The notes: generated by a model from the sequence alone, not told the origin. A stretch of DNA of 64,000 bases from Akkermansiaceae bacterium UBA956 (GCA_002293145.1 DBCO01000040.1:1-64000), one strand, 5' to 3'; numbered from the stretch's first letter, positions 17,653 through 26,652 are shown. Numbers and translations are program-made.

Positions 17653-18849
17653 TTAGGGCATTTTCTCGCCGCGTTGCTTGCGCCAATCTTTGATGGTGCA
17701 GCCTTTGATGCGTTTGAAAAATCGGCAGAGGTCATCGCTGCTGGTGAAGCCACATTGAGTAGCGGCTTGATCGACGGTCCAGTTATGGTTGAGGAGTTTT
17801 TCGCCGACTATGTCAGCGCGCATGTGATCGATGATTTGTTTCGGTGATTTGCCCAAGGCCTGGTGGAATTTTTGGCGCAAAATTTCGCGCGAGACTCCGA
17901 GCTCGCGGCATAGTTCATCGACTCCCACTAGTCGTTGGGGCACGGCGGAGCGGATCCAGCGCAGCGAGCTGGTGACGACGGCGTCGGGCAATTCGGCTTG
18001 TCCCGATGACTCGCGGATGACGAGATTTTTCGGCGGAATGCGGATATGAGTATCAGGGGCTATCGTTTCGCCGCTCATCATTCTCCCGAGCAATTCCGCG
18101 GCGGCATAGCCGATCGCTCGACCGGGGTAATGCAAACTGGAAATCGCTGGGGTGGTGGCGAGACAGTGAACCAAATCATCGCTGACACCTAGCACGGCAA
18201 CATCTTGCGGTACGCGCAAGCCGATGTGATGCAGCGCGCGGATGATCCATACGGCGCAGAGGTCATCTTTGCAGAAGATGCCGCAGGGCAGGGGTATTTT
18301 GCTCAGAGTGAGCATGGCAGCTTGCAGGTTGCGCTCTGCTCGGCTGGCGGCGGGAAATTTGCTAGTCGGGATGGGGATGGCACGCGCTGTTTTGCCCGCG
18401 CGTTCGATGCGGGCGATGAAGCCTTCGGCGCGTTGGCGTGAGTAGAGTCTGTTTTCATCGACGACGACAGCGAAGTTTTGGAGTTGCAGCGAAAGTAAAT
18501 GTTCAGCAGCCATTTGTCCCGTATAGTGATTATCCAAAGTTACCCGCGGAAAATGATGTTGGCCTGCGGGTGATTCGGTGCTGAGGTTGACCACGGCGAT
18601 GCCGTGTTTTTTCCATGTTTTCGCTTCCTCCGTGGTGTAGCGGAATACCAGCAAGCCATCGCCTTTCCATGATCGATTGATGGAGGTGGGTTGAATCTCG
18701 CTGGCGATGGGTTGTTCCACATCAAGCACCATGGGATGGCCCTTGCGAATGTGGTCGAGGATGCCGCCATAGAGCCGATAACTGAAACCTTGTGCCCAGT
18801 CGATCAAGCGCACGCCGACGCGCGGTGGCATCTCGTGCTGATCGTTCAT
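17653..18849 (-). CDS. XylR-type regulator: LacI-like sensor plus AraC HTH
   Basis: About 398 residues. A periplasmic-binding-protein-like sensor occupies about 8-280 (VGVRLIDWAQGFSYRLYGGI, TLDNHYTGQMAAEHLLSLQL, GIFCKDDLCAVWIIRALHHI, DVAVLGVSDDLVHCLATTPA). A double AraC helix-turn-helix follows at about 290-395 (VDELCRELGVSREILRQKFH, TVDQAATQCGFTSSDDLCRF). This order is that of the xylose regulator XylR, and many relatives in Verrucomicrobiota and Planctomycetota control glycan use. The frame is open to 18933, and starts at 18873 or 18849 are plausible; 18849 fits the domain boundary best. It lies 140 bases upstream of the phosphodiesterase gene on the same strand, so the two may be cotranscribed. 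The ligand is unknown. Confidence 0.85.
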   Translation of the reverse strand: MNDQHEMPPRVGVRLIDWAQGFSYRLYGGILDHIRKGHPMVLDVEQPIASEIQPTSINRSWKGDGLLVFRYTTEEAKTWKKHGIAVVNLSTESPAGQHHFPRVTLDNHYTGQMAAEHLLSLQLQNFAVVVDENRLYSRQRAEGFIARIERAGKTARAIPIPTSKFPAASRAERNLQAAMLTLSKIPLPCGIFCKDDLCAVWIIRALHHIGLRVPQDVAVLGVSDDLVHCLATTPAISSLHYPGRAIGYAAAELLGRMMSGETIAPDTHIRIPPKNLVIRESSGQAELPDAVVTSSLRWIRSAVPQRLVGVDELCRELGVSREILRQKFHQALGKSPKQIIDHMRADIVGEKLLNHNWTVDQAATQCGFTSSDDLCRFFKRIKGCTIKDWRKQRGEKMP

Positions 18850-19189
18850 AAATGTGGCATACACATGCTTCATGGTTACTAAACGATGACAGACTATTGG
18901 CGAAATTGTCAAGAAAAATCGCATTTCTGCCATGGTGAGATTCCTATTGATCTGTCATGGTAGCTGCATCGTTGCTGAAAGAAATTCGTGACGATGACTG
19001 TTTCTGGTTACCATTTTAAAAACGAAAAAAACATGAAAGAAAATACTGCCGTCCCATAGCCTAAGCACGGTGCGTCCTAGGCCTTGATTCTACGTGGCCC
19101 TGAGAGGTTTTTTGAGGAATGCCGATTGCGACTTTTTACGGTAAGGTCGATAGATCGTTGAGATTGCGCGCCGATGCTGTCCCATGAGA
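18850..19189. other. Gap between XylR-type regulator and insertion sequence
   Basis: No gene. It contains the promoter of the regulator and, toward 19189, the 3' end of the insertion sequence. The phrase ATGCTGTCCCAT appears at about 19174 and again inside the transposase gene at about 19260, which may be coincidence. I could not fix the terminal inverted repeat or a target-site duplication. Confidence 0.3.
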
Positions 19190-20470
19190 TTACGTTTTCA
19201 TCGGCGCATACCCTGGTAACCATGCGGTATTGAGTGCTCCGATAACCTTAAATCGTCCGGATGCTGTCCCATAGGATTTCAGCAATGCCAATAAGTCGAT
19301 CCGCTCCCACAGTGCCGAGCGCGTAACGGCAAACAACCGCGTAAAGCTGTGTCCCCAATCTGATAGGTGCGCCATGAATCGCAGCAGCACGTATACCGGC
19401 AAGGCGGTGTAAACCTGCCATCTCACCGCGTTCGCGCTGTGACCTAGGAAGCTACCGAGCTTAAGGCTCTGCTTTACCTGTTTAAAAAATACCTCAATGT
19501 CCCAGCGGCGGCGATAGAGATCGCACACCGAACTCGGACTCCACTCCATGTTGTTGGTGATGAAAACCATCTTGCGCCATGCATCATCTACTTCTATCCA
19601 TGCCTCGACGCGCCGTAGCTTCACGCCCTTGTGTTTGCCTTGTAAGGCGATGATTTGATCTTTCATGATGTTCTTATGACCCTTAGTTAGATTTTTCACG
19701 ACGCGGTATTGCATGTTGTCCTTGGCTCGAGTAACCCACGAGACTTCGCGAGCATCGAGATCGCTAAGGTGCTCGAAATCGACATAGGCCTTGTCGAACA
19801 CGACAATTTCACCGGCTTGGATTGTTGCACAGACTTCGCGGGCGCGTTTATTATCGTGCTGGCCGGCAGTGTCCACAACCGCGAAAGAAGGTAGGAAAAT
19901 ATGCAGATCGAGCCGGAGGTGCATTTTTGCCGCCGCCTTGCGTCTGCGGTGCTTAGCCCAGTCCATGCAGTTAGCCACCAACTGAATGACCGTGGAGTCC
20001 ACCGCATGGATCTTGACCTTGAAGCGTCGCAGCAGACCCTTGCCCTTGCGCCCTGCAGCAAAGCTCGGACTGGCATTCTGGAGATGCCCCAACACCGACC
20101 AGAACAGCTTTTCGACAAACTCCGCGTTGCGTCCCTTGTTCGCGTGGGAGAGAGTGTTTTTGGAAGGTGGAGTGATGCCGAAACGCGCTAGTGCTGCAGA
20201 CTTGAGTCGGAGCCAGTCGCAGACATCGTTGAGGCCGATGGCGTGGGAGAGTTGAGCAAAAAGCATCGCGGAAAGATGGCGCAGCACGCTGAATGTTCGG
20301 GCTTTAGCATCCACGCCCGTCTCAAGAGCGAGGCGATTGATCATTCCGCGAGGAATGAAGTTGAGTATTTGTTTGAGAACAATTGCATTGGCGCGGGTTG
20401 GTGTTTTGTTATTCATTACCCCTACCGAGTGGCGGGGATTTCAAATTAACACCAGCCCATTTTTACTCAA
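19150..20470 (-). mobile_element. IS4-family insertion sequence, ends not resolved
   Basis: One complete transposase gene makes up nearly all of the element. Outer limits are approximate: I compared the sequences outside both ends of the transposase gene and found no clear inverted repeat. A weak match exists between the minus strand near 20440 (TTGAAATCCCCGCC) and the plus strand near 19112 (TTGAGGAATGCCGA), which is too poor to accept. Confidence 0.5.
19190..20416 (-). CDS. IS4-family transposase (DUF4372 N-terminus)
   Basis: This 408-residue transposase appears intact. The N-terminus resembles DUF4372 (ILNFIPRGMINRLALETGVD). The DDE catalytic residues are D140 (HAVDSTVIQLV), D208 (VVFDKAYVDFEHL) and E308, the last within the IS4-family Y(2)R(3)E(6)K signature YRRRWDIEVFFKQVK. 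Length is normal for the family and there is no internal stop. It lies between the XylR-type regulator and the DUF5690 operon, so the insertion separates two parts of the phosphonate island. An active insertion could supply or disturb the promoter of the plus-strand operon that starts about 450 bases away. Confidence 0.93.
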   Translation of the reverse strand: MNNKTPTRANAIVLKQILNFIPRGMINRLALETGVDAKARTFSVLRHLSAMLFAQLSHAIGLNDVCDWLRLKSAALARFGITPPSKNTLSHANKGRNAEFVEKLFWSVLGHLQNASPSFAAGRKGKGLLRRFKVKIHAVDSTVIQLVANCMDWAKHRRRKAAAKMHLRLDLHIFLPSFAVVDTAGQHDNKRAREVCATIQAGEIVVFDKAYVDFEHLSDLDAREVSWVTRAKDNMQYRVVKNLTKGHKNIMKDQIIALQGKHKGVKLRRVEAWIEVDDAWRKMVFITNNMEWSPSSVCDLYRRRWDIEVFFKQVKQSLKLGSFLGHSANAVRWQVYTALPVYVLLRFMAHLSDWGHSFTRLFAVTRSALWERIDLLALLKSYGTASGRFKVIGALNTAWLPGYAPMKT

Positions 20471-20512
20471 TGCTATGGCACGCCTGTGGTTCATTTTACT
20501 ATCCGATAATAC

Positions 20513-20734
20513 TTACATCTCAAGTGGAATTGATGCCAATTTATTGAGTTCTCTTGCCCCTCTTAGCACAATTAAACGAGTCTCTTTATCAAAGGATACC
20601 GTCAATGTATTATCGGGATAGTCATCGATCACGTGTTCCTTTTCGTCGATCACTGGAACAGATCTCGGTGGTGGTTTGAGTTGGGATAGGTCTCTCCTCG
20701 GTTCAACGGGTGACTTGAAAGTAATTCCTGAGAG
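20513..20734 (-). pseudogene. C-terminal gene fragment beside the insertion sequence
   Basis: An open stretch of 73 codons without an ATG at its beginning runs from just after a TAG (20735-20737) to a TAA at 20513-20515. The reading is protein-like: VIDEKEHVIDDYPDNTLTVS is followed by FDKETRLIVLRGARELNKLA. A GTG start within it is possible. I do not recognise the family. It lies between the insertion sequence and the DUF5690 gene, antisense to the operon leader, and is probably the 3' remnant of a gene lost when the insertion or a rearrangement occurred. Confidence 0.4.
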
Positions 20735-20863
20735 CTAAACGGCACTGCTCAGTGGTCTTGGCTGCTCTGCTTGTGTTACGCCGCCGTCGCGCATAATGTG
20801 CATTTCTGCAAGCATTTATTGGCATCTTGTCATTGCCGATGTGAGTTCTGCCAACTACGCTTC
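20735..20863 (+). promoter_or_regulatory. Leader and promoter region of the DUF5690-phn operon
   Basis: These bases precede the chosen start at 20864. The plus-strand frame stays open back to 20771, but that extension (many Cys and His, no family similarity) is unlikely to be coding. The promoter of the operon should lie here or upstream of the gene fragment. I found no clear sigma-70 boxes and no long dyad. Confidence 0.3.
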
Positions 20864-22219
20864 ATGCCGATGCCTAAAACGAACAGCAACACAAGATTGG
20901 TCGATGAACAGAGCTCAGGTCTGAGGTCTAGCCTTCGCAGATGGTTGACAACTCAACCTTATGCGCTCGTGATGGTGATGGCCTCAGTGGCGGCGTTCTC
21001 GGCCTACTTTTCGATGTATGCCTTTCGCCGACCATTTACTGCGGCGACCTTCGAAGGACAAGTGTTTGCGGGCGGTGTGATTGGCTTAAAAACGGCGCTG
21101 ATTTTGAGCCAAATTCTTGGCTACACAATCTCGAAGTATATTGGTGTGAAAATTTGTTCGGAAGCAAATGCGACACGGCGAGGACCACTTTTGTTAGGCT
21201 TGATTGCGATGGCATGGGGCTCACTGTTGTTGTTTGCCCTGCTCCCTGGTTCATGGAAAATTACCGCCATTTTTCTCAATGGCCTGCCGTTAGGAATGGT
21301 TTGGGGATTGGTGGTGGCCTACTTAGAGGGTCGACGTTGCTCGGATATGTTGATGGCGGTGTTGTGCGGATCGTTCATCATCGCTAGCGCGGCAGTGAAG
21401 GATGTGGGGCGTTGGTTGATGAGTGGCTGGGGCGTTTCTGAATCGTGGATGCCAGCCACCACGGGGGCATTGTTTTTGCCGATGTTTGGCATCGCCGTCT
21501 TGTTCTTGGCCTGCTTGCCGCCACCTAATGAAGCCGACATCGCTTCGCGCAAACCTCGTGTGCCGATGGACCGTGCAGCGCGTTGGGGATTTCTGCGTCG
21601 CTTTGCGCCAGGGATGATCTTGCTGATTCTGTTTTATTTTTTCCTGACCGCGTTTCGCGACTACCGAGATAATTTTGGCGTCGAGATTTTCAAAAATCTT
21701 GGTTACGGCGCAGAACATTCCGCATTGTTTACGCGTGCGGAAATTCCCGTAGCTGTTGTGTCATTGCTAGTGCTGGCGTTGTTGAACATGGTGCGCGATC
21801 ACCGTCGCGCGCTGATGCTGACTTATGGCTCAATGATGTTAGGTATGTTGTTGCTAGCGTCATCGACCATGGCGATTCAGCAGCAAATGATCAGCGGTCT
21901 GACTTGGATGATTTGCACTGGCTTAGGTGCTTATTTGGCATACGCGCCGATCAATGCGGTATTGTTTGAGCGCTTGATGGCGGCCACAGGAAGTGCTGGT
22001 ACGGCGGTATTTGGCATTCAGCTTGCGGATTCGGCAGGCTACACAGGCTCGGCTTTGATGCAGTTGTATAAAGATCTTGGCGGTGCGGCGAGTTCGCATC
22101 TGCTTTATTTTAGTAACTTTGCGCTAGCGCTTGGAATCGGCGGTTTTGTGCTGTGTGCGCTGGGTGCTGGGTATTTTGGCAGGGTGACAAAAGCGGGGCA
22201 GAATGAGGGAGAGAAGTAG
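20864..22219 (+). CDS. DUF5690-family MFS-like transporter
   Basis: About 451 residues with 12 or so membrane segments. The N-terminus, AAFSAYFSMYAFRRPFTAAT followed by ILSQILGYTISKYIGVKICS, is the characteristic opening of the DUF5690 family, MFS-like proteins of unknown substrate best known from Bacteroidota. The start at 20864 (ATG, MPMPKTNSN) is preferred over 20771. The gene begins the plus-strand run that continues with the metallophosphatase, FAD oxidase, phnA, phnY and phnW. Its position is the best clue to function: an inner-membrane carrier for AEP or another phosphonate, unrelated in detail to the OPA-type carrier at 14121. The substrate is inference. Confidence 0.75.
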   Translation: MPMPKTNSNTRLVDEQSSGLRSSLRRWLTTQPYALVMVMASVAAFSAYFSMYAFRRPFTAATFEGQVFAGGVIGLKTALILSQILGYTISKYIGVKICSEANATRRGPLLLGLIAMAWGSLLLFALLPGSWKITAIFLNGLPLGMVWGLVVAYLEGRRCSDMLMAVLCGSFIIASAAVKDVGRWLMSGWGVSESWMPATTGALFLPMFGIAVLFLACLPPPNEADIASRKPRVPMDRAARWGFLRRFAPGMILLILFYFFLTAFRDYRDNFGVEIFKNLGYGAEHSALFTRAEIPVAVVSLLVLALLNMVRDHRRALMLTYGSMMLGMLLLASSTMAIQQQMISGLTWMICTGLGAYLAYAPINAVLFERLMAATGSAGTAVFGIQLADSAGYTGSALMQLYKDLGGAASSHLLYFSNFALALGIGGFVLCALGAGYFGRVTKAGQNEGEK

Positions 22220-22311
22220 AGAATAATCGACCTATCAAAAAGTGAAATCGTCAATTTAAATTGCATTTTATCAATCGACAGAAAACCTGAAGAAGATTAT
22301 ACTCAATTAAG

Positions 22312-24219
22312 ATGAATTTACGCGCGTATGGATATTTTAGCATGCTCTTTTTGCTCGTCTCGACTGAGATGATCTTGTCTCACCCAGCAGGCCCCGAGCC
22401 GCTGGTGGCGTATGATTTCCACCGTGATGCCATCAAGGACGGTGTGCTGACACCACGTTTTGGACCAGCATTGACTTTAGGTGGTGAGCCTATGGCTGAT
22501 GTCAAAGGTTTGGCGGGTTTGCGATTCAACGGCTTGAAGCATCCGCATCAAGCAAAGGCGCCAATTGCGGAGTGGAAAAAGAATTTGCCGACGCGTGAGT
22601 TCACCATCGCGGCATGGTGCTCGGTGGATGTTCCCAAGCAATACGGTGCGGTATTTTCATCGATCGAAGACAATGGGGGTGCAGAAGCGGGTTTTGCCTT
22701 GGGCTATGATGATTCGCGTTTTACTGCATCGCTCGCCACCAAAGGCGCGGACGATGGCAATGGGCGCATGACGATTTTACGAAGTGCCAAGCCATGGAAA
22801 TCTGGCCAACTTCACCAAGTGGTGGCAACCTACGATGGCGCAGTATTGACACTTTACATGGATGGGGAAGTAGTGGCGACATCGAAAGAGCAATCCGGTG
22901 AGCTCTTGATTCCAGACGACACGCGCTTGGTCGTGGGTGGTTATCTGGATCGTGATGAAAATTTTCCGCACGATGGTCGGCTCGTGAATGTAAGACTCTA
23001 TGACAGTTGCGCCAAGGCCGAGTGGGTGACGCATGATTTCGAGCATGGCGAAGAGTGGCGGCGACAAGAGGTGGATGCCGCACCGCCCGTGACACCAGAA
23101 ATTTTGGTGCAGCCGTATTTGCAGTGGATCACGCAAACCGAAGCGACGATTCGCTGGGAAACGAATTTTCCTTGTGTGGGTCAGGTGAGCTGGGGGCTTG
23201 GGGTGAAAACAGATCAGCTTGTGTCGGAAACGGAACCACGCATGTTTCATGAGATCAAGTTGACGAATCTTGAGCCGGAGATGTTGTATTATTATAAAAC
23301 GATCTCGAAAGCTGATGGGCCAGCAGTGGTGATGAGCGAGGCCGAAAAAGCGTTAGAGACGGCTGTGTCTACATTGCAGACAGCCAATTTGCCTGATACG
23401 CCTTTTGGCTTTGTGGTGTTGTCTGACACGCAATGGCAGCCAAAGGTAGCAGTTTCGTTGGCGAATGCAGCGTGGGACTTACGTCCGAATTTCGTGGTGA
23501 TTGCAGGAGATCTGGTCGATGCGGGAAATTCGAAAAAACAATGGACCAATGATTTTTTCGGAGCGTTAAAACCACTCGTCGAACGGGTGCCATTTTATCC
23601 GGTGCTTGGCAATCACGAGCAGGATACACGCTTTTATTATGACTACATGTCATTGCCGAACCCAGAATACTACTATACGTATAGTTTTGGCAATACGCAG
23701 TTTTTCATGCTCGATACCAATCGCGATGTGCGACCTGGCACCGAGCAATTCAAATGGCTTGAGAAGGAATTAGCGAAATCAACGGCGCGCTGGAAAATTT
23801 GCGTGCACCACCAACCGCCGTTTACCTCGGATGATGATTACGGCAATGACTGGAAGCTTCCGATTCGTCGTGCGACACTCGGCGATATGAAATCAAAACC
23901 ATTGGTCGAGCTCTATGATCGCTATGAAGTCGATATCGTTTGGTGTGGTCATGTGCATAGCTATGAACGCACTTGGTTGATCCGCAACGGCAAGCCCGTG
24001 GAAAAAGATGGCACGCTGTATATGGTTACAGGTGGTGCAGGTGGCCCACTCGAACGGCCAGGACCTTTTCGCCCTGGATTCCAACGACATCTGAAAACGG
24101 CACATCACTTTTGCTACGTCACGGTGCATGGGGGACAATTAGAAATTCAAGCGTATGACATCGACGGGAAATTGTTCGATTCTACAAAATTATTAAAACA
24201 GGAACCCACAAAAAAATGA
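22312..24219 (+). CDS. Secreted LamG / purple-acid-phosphatase-like metallophosphoesterase
   Basis: This 635-residue protein has a signal peptide (about 1-24, ending LSHP), a LamG-like domain at about 30-240 (LVAYDFHRDAIKDG, VVATYDGAVLTLYMDGEVVA), a purple-acid-phosphatase N-terminal FnIII-like domain at about 258-340 (QPYLQWITQTEATIRWETNF) and a calcineurin-like catalytic domain at about 360-620. Metal-binding motifs are complete: SDTQ (about 370), GDLVD (about 400), GNHE (about 432), HHQPP (about 502) and GHVHSYERT (about 545). Such enzymes hydrolyse phosphate esters outside the cytoplasm. Its TGA overlaps the ATG of the FAD oxidase gene by four bases (24216-24219), so the two are translationally coupled. 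This is unusual for a secreted protein with a cytosolic enzyme and ties it to phosphonate use. Confidence 0.85.
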   Translation: MNLRAYGYFSMLFLLVSTEMILSHPAGPEPLVAYDFHRDAIKDGVLTPRFGPALTLGGEPMADVKGLAGLRFNGLKHPHQAKAPIAEWKKNLPTREFTIAAWCSVDVPKQYGAVFSSIEDNGGAEAGFALGYDDSRFTASLATKGADDGNGRMTILRSAKPWKSGQLHQVVATYDGAVLTLYMDGEVVATSKEQSGELLIPDDTRLVVGGYLDRDENFPHDGRLVNVRLYDSCAKAEWVTHDFEHGEEWRRQEVDAAPPVTPEILVQPYLQWITQTEATIRWETNFPCVGQVSWGLGVKTDQLVSETEPRMFHEIKLTNLEPEMLYYYKTISKADGPAVVMSEAEKALETAVSTLQTANLPDTPFGFVVLSDTQWQPKVAVSLANAAWDLRPNFVVIAGDLVDAGNSKKQWTNDFFGALKPLVERVPFYPVLGNHEQDTRFYYDYMSLPNPEYYYTYSFGNTQFFMLDTNRDVRPGTEQFKWLEKELAKSTARWKICVHHQPPFTSDDDYGNDWKLPIRRATLGDMKSKPLVELYDRYEVDIVWCGHVHSYERTWLIRNGKPVEKDGTLYMVTGGAGGPLERPGPFRPGFQRHLKTAHHFCYVTVHGGQLEIQAYDIDGKLFDSTKLLKQEPTKK

Positions 24220-25358
24220 AACAGAATATGCGTCACACCGCCATCATTGGCAGCGGCATCGTCGGTCTCGCTCACGCGTGGGCCGCGGCGCGGCAGGGTG
24301 ATCGCGTGACTGTGATTGAGCGATCTGACAAAGCACGCGGAGCATCGGTGCGGAACTTTGGGATGTTTTGGCCGATTGGTCAGACGCTGGAATATTATCC
24401 CATCGCCCTGCGCAGTGGGGAATTGTGGACGGAGTTCACGCAAGCCATGGGCATCACGCAGCGGCCCTGCGGATCTGCTTGCATTGTCGATCGTGATGAC
24501 GAAGCCGCCGTGCTCGAAGAGTTTGCGCAATTAGCCCCTGACCTGGGAGTCGCCTGTGAGTTGTGGACACGAGCGCAAGCGGAATCGCGCTGCCCCGGCG
24601 TGCGTACTGGCATTGCCAAAGCCGCTCTTTTCAGCCCAGCCGAATGCAATGTGGATCCTCGCGAATCGCTGGCCGCTTTGCCGATTTACCTGCAAGAAAA
24701 ATACGGCGTTCGTTTTCGATGGGATACCACCGTGACCCATGTGGAAACGGATAAACTGCGCATCGCCTCTGGGGAGTCATTTTCATTCGATCAAATCATC
24801 ATTTGCTCTGGCCACGATTTCCAAACACTGTTCCCTAACGTTTTCAAGCAAGCGCCAATCAAGGTTTGTAAATTGCAAATGCTGCGCACGGTGCCACAAC
24901 CGCAGGGTTGGTCGCTCGGTCCGATGCTCGCGAGTGGGCTGACCTTGCGTCACTACGATTCCTTTTCCATCTGTCCCTCGCATGCCGGGATGAAGCAACG
25001 CATCGCGCAAGAGACCCCCGAGCTCGATCACTATGGCATCCACGTCATGGCATCTCAGGACAAGAATGGTGGCTTGGTGTTAGGGGATTCTCATGAATAC
25101 GACAGCGACATCGAGATTTTTGACAAAGCAGAAATCGATCGCTTGATGCTACGCGAACTCCACCGGCTCTATGATTTTCCCGACTGGACCATTGCCGAGC
25201 GTTGGCATGGCATTTATGCAAAATGCACACAGGGTCCTATCTTCCGCGCTGAGCCATTGACCAGAGTGCACATCGCCACTGGCACTGGTGGTTCAGGCAT
25301 GACCTTGTCGTTTGGTCTTGCCGAATCGTTTATTCAATCACAACTTTCTCCCATCTAA
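24216..25358 (+). CDS. FAD-dependent aminophosphonate oxidoreductase (TIGR03364-like)
   Basis: A 380-residue flavoprotein of the DAO/GlpO fold. The dinucleotide-binding motif is at 12-17 (AIIGSGIVGLAHAW), followed by an ERS acidic end of beta-2 and the subfamily hallmark GASVRNFGMFWPIGQ at about 44-58. The C-terminal FAD contact is GTGGSGMTLSFG. This matches the clade named HpnW in TIGR03364, found in phosphonate clusters and proposed to oxidatively deaminate aminophosphonates. Later work on recurrent FAD enzymes of phosphonate clusters supports oxidation of AEP-like compounds to phosphonoacetaldehyde. Here it would feed PhnY in parallel with PhnW, perhaps for N-methyl- or hydroxy-AEP. It overlaps the metallophosphatase gene by four bases and phnA follows after six bases. 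Confidence 0.85.
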   Translation: MKQNMRHTAIIGSGIVGLAHAWAAARQGDRVTVIERSDKARGASVRNFGMFWPIGQTLEYYPIALRSGELWTEFTQAMGITQRPCGSACIVDRDDEAAVLEEFAQLAPDLGVACELWTRAQAESRCPGVRTGIAKAALFSPAECNVDPRESLAALPIYLQEKYGVRFRWDTTVTHVETDKLRIASGESFSFDQIIICSGHDFQTLFPNVFKQAPIKVCKLQMLRTVPQPQGWSLGPMLASGLTLRHYDSFSICPSHAGMKQRIAQETPELDHYGIHVMASQDKNGGLVLGDSHEYDSDIEIFDKAEIDRLMLRELHRLYDFPDWTIAERWHGIYAKCTQGPIFRAEPLTRVHIATGTGGSGMTLSFGLAESFIQSQLSPI

Positions 25359-25364
25359 CATATT

Positions 25365-26591
25365 ATGTCATTCCTAGTCAACAATCGCACCTATAACCCG
25401 CCGAACCAGCCGATCGCCGTCATTTGCCTTGACGGTTGCGCCGATGAATATCTTTCCACAGCCATGGCCCTTGGCAAAATGCCACGTCTCGCAGCCATGG
25501 CGCGCGATGGGTGGCGTGGCTTCGTCCGCGGTGCCTTGCCCTCATTTACCAATGTCAATAACACTTGCATCGTCACGGGGGTGATCCCTCGCGTGCATGG
25601 CATCTGCGGAAATTTCTTTCTCAATCCGGAGACCGGCGAGGAAGTCATGATGAACGGTCCTGAGTTTCGCCGTTGCGGCACGATCCTCACTGCTGCTGCG
25701 GATGCCGGACGCAAGGTCGCTTTTATCACGGCGAAAGAAAAACTCCGCACGGTGCTGGGCGATGGAGTTGTCGAGCGCGGTGGTATTGTGTTTTCTTCGG
25801 AAAAAGTTGATGAAGCGCGCAAAGAAACGCATGGCATTGACAACGCGATGGAAATCATCGGCAAGCCAAGACCTGAGATCTATTCGGGCGATGCTTCAAT
25901 CTATGTTCTTGAGGCTGGAGCAGCCCTCGCAGAACAAGGCGTTGCCGATTTTCTCTATCTCTCGACCACCGATTACATGCAGCACAAGTTTGCGCCCGAG
26001 GCTTCAGAGATCTTGGATTTCCACGCGAAAATCGATGTCGCCATCGGTCGATTGCTCGATGCCGGCTGCACCGTGGCTCTCACGGCGGATCATGGTATGA
26101 ATGCCAAAAATGATGCGAACGGTAATCCCAAGGTGATCTTTGTGGAATCCTTGTTGCATGAAAAATTTGGCAAAAACTTGCGCGTGATTTGTCCGATCAC
26201 TGACCCATACGTGTTGCATCACGGCGCGCTTGGTTCCCTTGTGATGGTTCACTTGGAAGATACTTCGATCCGTAGTCAAGTCGCCGAGTATCTTTTCAAT
26301 CTCGATGGCATCACTGAGGTACTCACCCGCGAGCAAGCGGTCGATAAGTTAGAGCTTGCGCCCGACCGCATCGGTGATCTTGTAGTGCTCTCAGGCCGCG
26401 ATGTGGTGGTTGGAAAATCCCCCCAGCACCACGATCTCAGCGTGCTAAAAGGTGGTCTGCGCTCGCACGGTGGTCGCTACGAAGAAATGGTGCCATTGCT
26501 TATTTCTAAGCCACTCACGCCCGAACTCCGCCGCATCGCCGAAGGTGATCCGCGCAACTTCGATGTATTTTATTTCGCCTGCAACGCATAA
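25365..26591 (+). CDS. phnA: Phosphonoacetate hydrolase
   Basis: This 408-residue enzyme of the alkaline phosphatase superfamily cleaves phosphonoacetate to acetate and phosphate. The expected two-metal site is visible: D23 (CLDGCADEY), nucleophile T62 in PSFTNVNNTCIVTG, D203 and H207 (TTDYMQHKF), D242-H243 (TADHGMNAK) and H368 (LRSHGGRYEEMVP). Length matches known PhnA proteins and there is no signal peptide, so it acts in the cytosol. It follows the FAD oxidase gene by six bases and precedes phnY by 61. Starting from AEP, PhnW, PhnY and PhnA form the complete oxidative route that ends in free phosphate. Assignment is firm because the neighbours are the preceding enzymes of the same pathway. 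Confidence 0.95.
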   Translation: MSFLVNNRTYNPPNQPIAVICLDGCADEYLSTAMALGKMPRLAAMARDGWRGFVRGALPSFTNVNNTCIVTGVIPRVHGICGNFFLNPETGEEVMMNGPEFRRCGTILTAAADAGRKVAFITAKEKLRTVLGDGVVERGGIVFSSEKVDEARKETHGIDNAMEIIGKPRPEIYSGDASIYVLEAGAALAEQGVADFLYLSTTDYMQHKFAPEASEILDFHAKIDVAIGRLLDAGCTVALTADHGMNAKNDANGNPKVIFVESLLHEKFGKNLRVICPITDPYVLHHGALGSLVMVHLEDTSIRSQVAEYLFNLDGITEVLTREQAVDKLELAPDRIGDLVVLSGRDVVVGKSPQHHDLSVLKGGLRSHGGRYEEMVPLLISKPLTPELRRIAEGDPRNFDVFYFACNA

Positions 26592-26652
26592 TGCAATCTG
26601 TGGCGGCGCTTTCCAAGCGCCATGCCTATGATTGTGAAAATTCCTACAAATC

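Noticed and set aside
20771..20863. Upstream extension of the DUF5690 protein
   Set aside because: Cys/His-rich sequence without family similarity, ahead of two better ATG codons at 20864 and 20870.
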